NCBI GenBank assembly: GCA_004298115.1
Contig: SCRJ01000140.1
Location: 28,974-92,973 of the forward strand
Length of the DNA stretch: 64,000 nucleotides
Direction: 5' to 3'
Origin: Acidobacteriota bacterium
GTDB lineage: Bacteria; Acidobacteriota; Thermoanaerobaculia; Thermoanaerobaculales; Thermoanaerobaculaceae
How positions within the stretch are numbered: the stretch's first letter is position 1; the number at the start of each line of letters is the position of its first letter. Shown here piece by piece: positions 53,726 through 64,000 of this stretch. Under the pieces are notes generated by a model, which had not been told where the DNA came from, made no database searches, and saw nothing but the letters and a program-made list of their open reading frames with translations. The position numbers and the translations under genes were made by a program.

Positions 53726-56665
53726 ATGAGAGCCAGAAACGTGTCCGCCGTGCTCGTGTGCGCGCTGCTGCTCGCGGGCGCGGCCACCGGACAGAGGATC
53801 CCGACCGGCACCCTGACCGGCACCGTGACGGACGGCAAGGCGCCGCTTCCTGGCGTCACGATCACGGCGACGTCGCCCAACCAGCAGGGGGCCCGGACCG
53901 CGTACACCACGATCAACGGCGACTACATCCTCGACCTGCTACCGCCGGGCCTTTACACCCTCAGGTTCGAGATTGAGGGGTTCGAGACAGTGGACACGGT
54001 GGTCAGAGTTTCGGCGGCCCAGGCCTCGACGGTGAACGCCGTGATGCCGCTGGCCAAGGTGGCCGAGGAGGTCACCGTGACCGGTAACCTCGAGACGATC
54101 TCGACGACCGCCACCGACGCCGCGACCTACGGGTCGCACCTCATCCAGACCCTGCCGGTCAACCGCGACGTGTCCAGCTATGTGAACCTCACCGCAGGCA
54201 CGGTGCAGTTCGGCAACGCGGGGCAGCAGCAGATCACCGGGGCCGTCCCCTCGGAGAACCTCTACCTGATCAACGGCGCGGCCGCCGCTGACAACCTCTT
54301 CGGCAACTTCCTCCCGCTCTATATCGAAGATGCGATCCAGGAAGTCACCACCACGGTCAGCAGCGTGTCGGCCGAGTACGGCCGCTTCACCGGCGGCGTC
54401 GTCAACGTTCTGACGAAGTCGGGCGGCAACGAGTTCCACGGCTCGCTGCGCTTGGCCCTGTCGAACCCGAAGTGGACGGCGGCAACGCCTTTGACCATCG
54501 AACGCAGCGACGCCCTCGACAAGCTCTGGGAGGGCACGCTCGGCGGGTACATCCTGAAGGACACGCTGTGGTTCTTCCTCGGAGGCCGACACACCTCGCA
54601 GACGACCTCGACGCAGACCTACCCGCCGGTGAGCATTCCGTACGACTTCACCCAGGTCCAGGACCGCTACGAGGGCAAGCTGACGTTCTCGCTCACCCCG
54701 AACCACCGGGTCATCGGCTCGTACCTCCACGTGGACACCGACCAGACGAACTACGTGTTCCCCATTCCAGCCTACGACATGGACAGCGCCTACCCGCGGC
54801 AGATCCCGCAGGACATCGTCGCGCTCAACTACAGCGGCGTGCTCTCGAACGCCTTCTTCGTCGAGGGGCAGTACTCGAGCCGCGACATGACGTGGCTGAA
54901 CTCGGGCTCCCGCTACACCGACCCGGAACGCGGCACCCCGGTGTGGGACAGCCTCAACTGGGTTGTTTACAACTCGCCGATCTTCTGCGCCGTCTGCCCA
55001 GGAAGCCACGAGACCCGCGGCAACACCGACGTCTTCGCCAAGGGGTCGCTGTTCCTCTCGACCGAGAAGGTCGGTTCGCACGACCTGCGCTTCGGCGCGG
55101 ATCTCTTCGACGACCTGCGCAAGTCCAACAACTGGCAGTCCGGTACGGGGTACTTCCTGTGGGCTGACGAGGTCATCATCGCCGGCACCGGGACGAGCGC
55201 GAAGTACTACCCGGTCGTCGTCCCGGACAGCTCGTTCATGATTTACCTCCCGGTATTCCAGTTGAGCAGGGGCACCCACTTCAAGACGGAGTCGGGGTTC
55301 GTCAACGACGTCTGGCGCCTGAACACAAACTTCACGTTCAACATCGGCCTGCGCTACGACAAGAACGACGGCACTGACGCCTCCGGGACCAAGGTGGTGA
55401 AGGACTCGAAGTGGAGCCCGCGCCTGTCCGCAAGCTGGGACCCCAATGGCGACGGCGACACGCAGGTCGTCCTCGGCTACGCCGAGTACGTGGCAGCGAT
55501 CCAGAACGGCATCGCCGACAGCCAGTCCGTCGGAGGTCAGCCCGCTTCCATCTACTTCCTGTACGAAGGTCCGCCGATCAACGTGGACGGCCCCCAGGTC
55601 GAGACGCACGAGGCGCTGCGGCAGGTGTTCGCCTGGCTCGACAGCATCGGCGGGCCGATGGCGAACCCGCAACTGTGGTTCTGGGCGCACGTCCCCGGGT
55701 ACCAGGTCTTCATCGGCGACGACCTCAAGTCGCCGAGCACGACCGAGTGGACGGCCGGCGTCTCCCATCGCCTGGGCAGCCGGGGCATGGTCCGCCTCGA
55801 CTACATCAACAGGAAGTGGAAGGACTTCTACGTGGCCCGGGTGGACCGGACGACCGGCACCAGCGAGGATCCCTACGGCAACGTGTACGACAGGACGGTC
55901 ATCGAGAACGACAGCTCGCTGCTCCACCGCAAGTACTGGGGCCTGCTGCTGCAGGGAGACTACCGCGCGAGCGAGCGCCTGCAGATCGGCGGCAACTATA
56001 CCTACTCCAAGCTGTACGGCAACGACTTCAACTACACGAACTCCTATGCCGACACCGTGGCCTCATACCCCGAGTACCACGAGCCGAGGTGGTACAACCC
56101 GATGGGCTACCTGGCCGGCGATTACCGCCACAAGGTCAACCTCTACGCCTCCTGGGACGCCGTGAGCGCCAAGGTCGTCTCGGTGAACGTGAGCCTGCTC
56201 CAGCGCTACCTGTCGGGCCGGCCGTACTTTGCACAGTCGCAATGGGTGTCGGTGAGCCCCTACGTGACCAACCCCGGCTACGCGATGCCGCCGGATTTCA
56301 CGTGGTATGTGTTCACGCCGATCGACGCGTACCGGACCGGCGCCCTGCGCTCGACCGACCTCGCGATGACGTTCTCCTTCAAGCTCGCGGGCCTCGAACT
56401 CTACCTGAACCCGCGCGTTACCAACCTGTTCAACAACCAGGCGGTGATCAACCCGAACGTGACCGTGTACACCCGCTACAACAAGAAGTACCTCAACTGG
56501 TTCGACCCGTTCACCCAGACCCCGAAGGAGTGCCCGCAGGGCACGACGTGCAGTCAGGCCGACGGCTACAACTGGCAGAAAGGGCCCGACTTCGGCAAGG
56601 CCGTCCAGCCGACCGACTACCAGACCCCGCGAACGTTCGTGGTCAACGTCGGCCTGAGGTTCTAG
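53726..56665 (+). CDS. TonB-dependent receptor with N-terminal carboxypeptidase-regulatory domain (Oar-like)
   Basis: A 979-residue outer membrane protein. A signal peptide (VLVCALLLAGAATGQ) precedes a CarboxypepD_reg-like domain (TGTLTGTVTDGKAPLPGVTITATSP, GDYILDLLPPGLYTLRFEIEGF). A plug domain then has EEVTVTGNLETIST and VSAEYGRFTGGVVNVLTKSGGNEFHGS. The rest is a large barrel with aromatic strands ending NVGLRF, the C-terminal Phe insertion signal. Such Oar-like receptors are expanded in Acidobacteriota. The ligand is unknown. No obvious TonB box could be set. Confidence 0.92.
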   Translation: MRARNVSAVLVCALLLAGAATGQRIPTGTLTGTVTDGKAPLPGVTITATSPNQQGARTAYTTINGDYILDLLPPGLYTLRFEIEGFETVDTVVRVSAAQASTVNAVMPLAKVAEEVTVTGNLETISTTATDAATYGSHLIQTLPVNRDVSSYVNLTAGTVQFGNAGQQQITGAVPSENLYLINGAAAADNLFGNFLPLYIEDAIQEVTTTVSSVSAEYGRFTGGVVNVLTKSGGNEFHGSLRLALSNPKWTAATPLTIERSDALDKLWEGTLGGYILKDTLWFFLGGRHTSQTTSTQTYPPVSIPYDFTQVQDRYEGKLTFSLTPNHRVIGSYLHVDTDQTNYVFPIPAYDMDSAYPRQIPQDIVALNYSGVLSNAFFVEGQYSSRDMTWLNSGSRYTDPERGTPVWDSLNWVVYNSPIFCAVCPGSHETRGNTDVFAKGSLFLSTEKVGSHDLRFGADLFDDLRKSNNWQSGTGYFLWADEVIIAGTGTSAKYYPVVVPDSSFMIYLPVFQLSRGTHFKTESGFVNDVWRLNTNFTFNIGLRYDKNDGTDASGTKVVKDSKWSPRLSASWDPNGDGDTQVVLGYAEYVAAIQNGIADSQSVGGQPASIYFLYEGPPINVDGPQVETHEALRQVFAWLDSIGGPMANPQLWFWAHVPGYQVFIGDDLKSPSTTEWTAGVSHRLGSRGMVRLDYINRKWKDFYVARVDRTTGTSEDPYGNVYDRTVIENDSSLLHRKYWGLLLQGDYRASERLQIGGNYTYSKLYGNDFNYTNSYADTVASYPEYHEPRWYNPMGYLAGDYRHKVNLYASWDAVSAKVVSVNVSLLQRYLSGRPYFAQSQWVSVSPYVTNPGYAMPPDFTWYVFTPIDAYRTGALRSTDLAMTFSFKLAGLELYLNPRVTNLFNNQAVINPNVTVYTRYNKKYLNWFDPFTQTPKECPQGTTCSQADGYNWQKGPDFGKAVQPTDYQTPRTFVVNVGLRF

Positions 56666-56712
56666 CGATCACGCCACGGGCAGGCACTGGCTCTTGTCTC
56701 GTCGGAGCGCGA

Positions 56713-56979
56713 TCAGCGGTACGCGGCGCTACGATGCGCGATCCGCACCACCAGCACTTGCAGCTCCGCGCGCACGACCTCGTACACGATTCGGTAGCGG
56801 CCGACCCGCAGCCGCCTGAGACCGGAGAACTCGCCCTTGAGCGTGCCCCCCGCCAACGGGTCCGTCTTCAGGCGGTCGATCGCCTCGACAAGCCGCTCTC
56901 TCTCGGCCTTTGGGATTCGAGCGAGCGCCTTGAGCGCACTCTCCTTAATCTTGACCGAGTAGGCCACGCCGAACCTCAT
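56713..56979 (-). CDS. RelE/ParE-type toxin
   Basis: An 88-residue basic protein. It has the RelE fold pattern: YSVKIKESALKALARIPKAERERLVEAIDRL, then DPLAGGTLKGEFSGLRRLRVGRYRIVYEVV and VLVVRIAHRSAAYR. The RVGRYRIVYE core is the family hallmark. RelE toxins cut mRNA in the ribosome; ParE relatives target gyrase, and sequence does not decide. ATG 56979 overlaps the antitoxin gene by 35 bp; GTG 56967, with a GAGG six bases ahead, is an alternative start. Confidence 0.85.
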   Translation of the reverse strand: MRFGVAYSVKIKESALKALARIPKAERERLVEAIDRLKTDPLAGGTLKGEFSGLRRLRVGRYRIVYEVVRAELQVLVVRIAHRSAAYR

Positions 56980-57166
56980 CCCAGTCGAGCAGCGGATCGG
57001 CAGGGTCTTGCAACCGCTCGAGGCCCAACGTCAGATCCTCCTGATCCTCGAGGTAGTACTCGAGGGCCTGCCGAATGACCTCGGCGCGGCTGCGCTTCAG
57101 CCTGCGCGCCGCGACATCCACGTGCTTGACCAGCTCATCCGGCAATCGTGCACTGACCTGCGTCAT
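56945..57166 (-). CDS. Ribbon-helix-helix antitoxin (CopG-like)
   Basis: A 73-residue protein from ATG 57166, preceded by GGAGG. The N-terminal strand TQVSARLPDELVKHVDVAARRLKRSRAEVIRQALEYYLED is a typical ribbon-helix-helix DNA-binding domain. The tail LERLQDPADPLLDWDEVRRGLLGQD should bind the toxin. The gene order antitoxin then toxin with overlapping frames is standard. Confidence 0.87.
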   Translation of the reverse strand: MTQVSARLPDELVKHVDVAARRLKRSRAEVIRQALEYYLEDQEDLTLGLERLQDPADPLLDWDEVRRGLLGQD

Positions 57167-57185
57167 GGCGACCTCCGACAGCAAA

Positions 57186-57214
57186 TGAATACCATTGAAT
57201 GTCGATTGGTGCAA
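57186..57214 (-). promoter_or_regulatory. Promoter of the toxin-antitoxin pair
   Basis: On the minus strand TTGCAC (57214-57209), a 17-bp spacer, then TATTCA (57191-57186). The spacer carries CATTCAATG, related to TATTCATTT over the -10, which could be where the antitoxin binds. Confidence 0.45.
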
Positions 57215-57310
57215 GTGACATTACGAAGAGCCGGCGCCGCTGACCCCGGCCGGCTACTCAGCCCGACGTTGCTCGCGCTCCGGACCCGCCGGAACCATCG
57301 CCGCTCAAGA

Positions 57311-61783
<4,473 letters not shown>

Positions 61784-61904
61784 GGGCGCCCCCGGCTCCG
61801 TTGGAATCGCGGCACCGGGCGACCGAAACAACCTCCCACCTTCTCCCGCCCAAACGATGGGTCAACCTCGCGCTCGCCGGGGCGCGGGCGCCACACCACG
61901 CCAC

Positions 61905-62609
61905 TCACAGCGGCTCCGCCGTCATCGTCGTCCCCGCCGGGTAGCAGAATCTGAACACCACGACATCACGGCCAAAGCAGATCTCGTCGCCGTCGGCAAG
62001 CTCCACGGACCGATGGACCCTCTGGCCCCGCAGATAGGTCCCGTTCTTGCTCCCGAGGTCCTCGAGGACCGCCCGGCCGCCGGTGACCACGATGCGGGCG
62101 TGGCGTCGAGAGACACGCGTGGAGCTGATCCGCAGGACGGCGTCGTTCGTCCTTCCGATGACGTTCTCCCCTTCCCCCAGCGGGATCTCGCGCTCGCCCC
62201 ACACGACGCTGCAGGCGTGCGTCCCCATCGGCGGGGGCTTCTGTGTCGGTTCTGAGCGCTCCGGGACAACGGGTTCGGACGGCGGCTCTCCAATGAGTTC
62301 CACCGGGGCAATCAGCCGATACCCGCGCTTGGTGATGGTTTCGATGAATCGAGGCCGGCCGGCATCGTCCCCGAGGACCCGGCGGAGTTCGGCGACCGAC
62401 CGACTGAGCACCGACTCCGCCAGGAACGGCTTCGCCCAGACGGCCGCAATGATGGTGTCCTTCGAGACAACCTCGCCGTGATGCTCCGCGAGGAACGACA
62501 GCACATCCATGAGCCCTGGGCGGATCTTGACACAACCGTCTCCGAGCACGAGCCGGTTGAGGCGCGGCTGCACCAGGCACCCACCGAGGCGAAAATCGCC
62601 GATGCTCAC
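61905..62609 (-). CDS. Winged-helix and FHA-domain regulator
   Basis: A 234-residue protein. An OmpR/CadC-type winged-helix domain (about 1-100) has LRPGLMDVLSFLAEHHGEVVSKDTIIAAVW (here KIRPGLM), then SRSVAELRRVLGDDAGRPRFIETITKRGYRL. A Pro-rich linker joins it to an FHA domain (about 140-225): VIGRTNDAVLRISSTRVSRRHARIVV and LEDLGSKNGTYLRGQRV. FHA domains bind phosphothreonine, and a Ser/Thr kinase gene lies just downstream on the same strand. GTG 62609 sits directly ahead of the domain; the frame stays open to 62687. Confidence 0.85.
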   Translation of the reverse strand: MSIGDFRLGGCLVQPRLNRLVLGDGCVKIRPGLMDVLSFLAEHHGEVVSKDTIIAAVWAKPFLAESVLSRSVAELRRVLGDDAGRPRFIETITKRGYRLIAPVELIGEPPSEPVVPERSEPTQKPPPMGTHACSVVWGEREIPLGEGENVIGRTNDAVLRISSTRVSRRHARIVVTGGRAVLEDLGSKNGTYLRGQRVHRSVELADGDEICFGRDVVVFRFCYPAGTTMTAEPL

Positions 62610-62933
62610 GACCGCTTTGCCTTCTGTAATGATCCCTTGTACAACAATATAGGGCCGGAAGCGCCGGAAAGCGAGGGGGTTCGTCACCCAGCCCGTTCGG
62701 CGACCCCGCGGGGCCGATCCCCAGGGGCGGGCATCACACGAGGGCGAGTGAAGACCACCGGGCGTCTAAAGGTGCCGACAACCCGGCACGTCCCTTCCCG
62801 GAACCTACGACCCTGCCCGACACGGTTGCCGGGCAGGGTCCAATGTGGCGAAGGCACGTTGCGGGAACGCTCGAGGTGGCGGTCGCCCCACCTCCGCCCG
62901 GAACGGGGAGCGGTCCGCATCGCGCCAGCCCGA
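62610..62933. other. Intergenic region with an 11-bp inverted repeat
   Basis: A 324-bp gap between the hydrolase stop and the regulator start. It contains GACCCTGCCCG (62809-62819)/CGGGCAGGGTC (62830-62840), a perfect 11-bp stem with a 10-nt loop. It has no U-tract on either strand. It may end the hydrolase transcript or serve as an operator. A -10-like TATATT lies on the minus strand (62650-62645). No gene is seen. Confidence 0.55.
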
Positions 62934-64000
62934 TCACGCCTCCGGCACGAGCACGGCCACGCTCTTGCCGCCGAGCGTGCCGGTGACTTCGAAGTTCCCC
63001 ACGGGTCCCTGGGCCTGCCACTTGCCTTGGACGTGCAGCGTGCCGCCCTCCGTCCCCGATCCGCTCACCGTCAGATCGGCGGTGAACGACCCGTCGCCAG
63101 GGTTCCCGAGCATGGCCGGGGAACTCGGGCTCCAGGTCACCGTGCCGCTCACGGTCACGTCCTCGGCGAAGGCACACTCCGTGAGGGTCGCCGTCCAGGT
63201 CGTGAAGTCGCCGTAGTCGGTGGAGAACGTCCCGCCGCGAAGTCCCACCCCGCTCCCCCATCCGATGATGCTGCGCTTCATCGCGTCCGTGGCGGCGGCC
63301 ACCGCGACGGTCACGACCTTGCGCTCGTCGAACCCGATCGCGTTGTTGCCGCTCCGGTCGGCGTCGGCAGCCCGGGCCTCATGGGCCAGCCGAGGGAAAC
63401 GCCCAACCGCGGGCCACACGACATCGGGCGTGCTGGCGCACCTCCGGTCGTGGTCATCGACCTTCAACGTGCGGATGAACTCGGAGGCGAGTCTGGCCGC
63501 ACACGAAGACCAGAGGACTGTACCGTGGCCTGCCCCGGCCACCGGGACGAAGATGCCATCTGGGAAGAGGTCGGCGTACGGCCGGGTGATTTCGAAGGGG
63601 ATGACTCGGTCCATGTCGCCCGAGAGGACCAGGGTGGGCGCGCGGGTATACCGCGGATGACGCGGCACGACGGGCGAGGAGGGCGTCGGCACTTCCCACC
63701 ACAGGCCCTGCCTGCCGAAATCGAAGAGCAACCCGGTCCCCGCCTGCTTGGAGAACGGCGCGAAGTACCACGGGGGGAGCGCGCGGGCCGCGGCCTCGTA
63801 CTGGGCCTCGCGTACGGAGATCGGCTCTGACCACTCCCATGACGCTTCCATGTCGACGTTCGAGGTCGCAAGCATCGCCCCAGTCGAATAGTTGGTCGGG
63901 TCGCCGCCGTCGAACTCCAGCGTGAGGTGGAACTCAGCACCCAACCGCAAGAGCGGCGCCGGGTCGCCGCGCCAGAGCGCGGCCCCCGCCGCGAGCAGCT
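62934..64000 (-). CDS. Secreted alpha/beta hydrolase, TAP-like, 5' end outside the window (partial)
   Basis: At least 355 residues; the frame runs off the right edge, so the N-terminus and the nucleophile Ser are missing. The visible part has YFAPFSKQ, TLVLSGDMDRVIPFEITRPYADLFPDG with the catalytic Asp, and VAGAGHGTVLWSSCAARLASEFI with the catalytic His, matching the TAP-like C-terminal domain. After about residue 215 of the visible part comes a beta-rich extension of about 100 residues (GGTFSTDYGDFTTWTATLTEC, VTVSGTVTWSP, FTADLTVSGSGTEGGTLHVQG) not usual for the family. Confidence 0.8.
   Translation of the reverse strand, partial: LLAAGAALWRGDPAPLLRLGAEFHLTLEFDGGDPTNYSTGAMLATSNVDMEASWEWSEPISVREAQYEAAARALPPWYFAPFSKQAGTGLLFDFGRQGLWWEVPTPSSPVVPRHPRYTRAPTLVLSGDMDRVIPFEITRPYADLFPDGIFVPVAGAGHGTVLWSSCAARLASEFIRTLKVDDHDRRCASTPDVVWPAVGRFPRLAHEARAADADRSGNNAIGFDERKVVTVAVAAATDAMKRSIIGWGSGVGLRGGTFSTDYGDFTTWTATLTECAFAEDVTVSGTVTWSPSSPAMLGNPGDGSFTADLTVSGSGTEGGTLHVQGKWQAQGPVGNFEVTGTLGGKSVAVLVPEA

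Overview
The window is a GC-rich bacterial chromosome segment, densely coded on both strands. LPS-type Kdo biosynthesis (kdsD), two outer-membrane barrel genes, a long TonB-dependent receptor with an N-terminal carboxypeptidase-regulatory domain, and a Ser/Thr kinase-NTPase-WD40 fusion point to a Gram-negative, probably of the Acidobacteriota or a neighbouring phylum. That assignment is inference from gene content. There is no rRNA, CRISPR array or recognisable insertion sequence.

Layout. 1-3.6 kb: end of a folK-like gene, a pteridine-reductase-like SDR, a geranylgeranyl-reductase-type flavoprotein, a diacylglycerol-kinase-type lipid kinase and a GNAT. 3.8-19.4 kb: one long minus-strand operon for a membrane-bound group 4 [NiFe] hydrogenase. 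It holds a formate-dehydrogenase-like subunit, sulfhydrogenase beta/gamma-like electron-entry subunits, a maturation protease, three antiporter-like subunits, the catalytic and Fe-S subunits, and finally a receiver protein and a RegB-like histidine kinase. 19.7-24.4 kb: DinB-like protein, a cyclic-2,3-diphosphoglycerate-synthetase-family GTPase with a structured leader, guaA, and an outer membrane protein. 24.4-29.7 kb: a MacAB/Lol-like export system and an esterase. 29.8-39.7 kb: kdsD, a fadN/fadA beta-oxidation operon, a secreted CARDB-like protein, yraN, a membrane Fe-S oxidoreductase of the ETF:quinone type, and a GNAT. 39.7-49.9 kb: RNase R, tRNA-Leu(CAG), STAS protein, dehydratase, ACP, and a housekeeping block (era-corC-ybeY-pgpH-phoH-cobA-type adenosyltransferase). 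49.9-64 kb: hybrid sensor kinase, class V aminotransferase, TonB-dependent receptor, a RelE/RHH toxin-antitoxin pair, the kinase-nSTAND-WD40 protein with a winged-helix/FHA regulator, and a hydrolase cut by the window edge.

How the parts work together. The most interesting system is the hydrogenase operon. The catalytic subunit keeps all four Ni-binding cysteines. The formate-dehydrogenase-like subunit aligns without gaps to E. coli FdhF (recalled from memory) across the active site but has Ala and Tyr where FdhF has its selenocysteine Mo ligand and catalytic His. It may therefore be a NuoG-like relay that passes electrons from NAD(P)H, via the beta/gamma-like flavin and Fe-S subunits, to an ion-pumping hydrogenase. 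The last gene of the operon is a sensor kinase with the GGxxNPF quinone-site motif of RegB, which would link the system to quinone redox state. A second theme is fatty-acid oxidation: the same 14-bp palindrome (TGAACGnnCGTTCA) lies at the fadN-fadA promoter and between the divergent Fe-S oxidoreductase and GNAT genes, suggesting one regulon.
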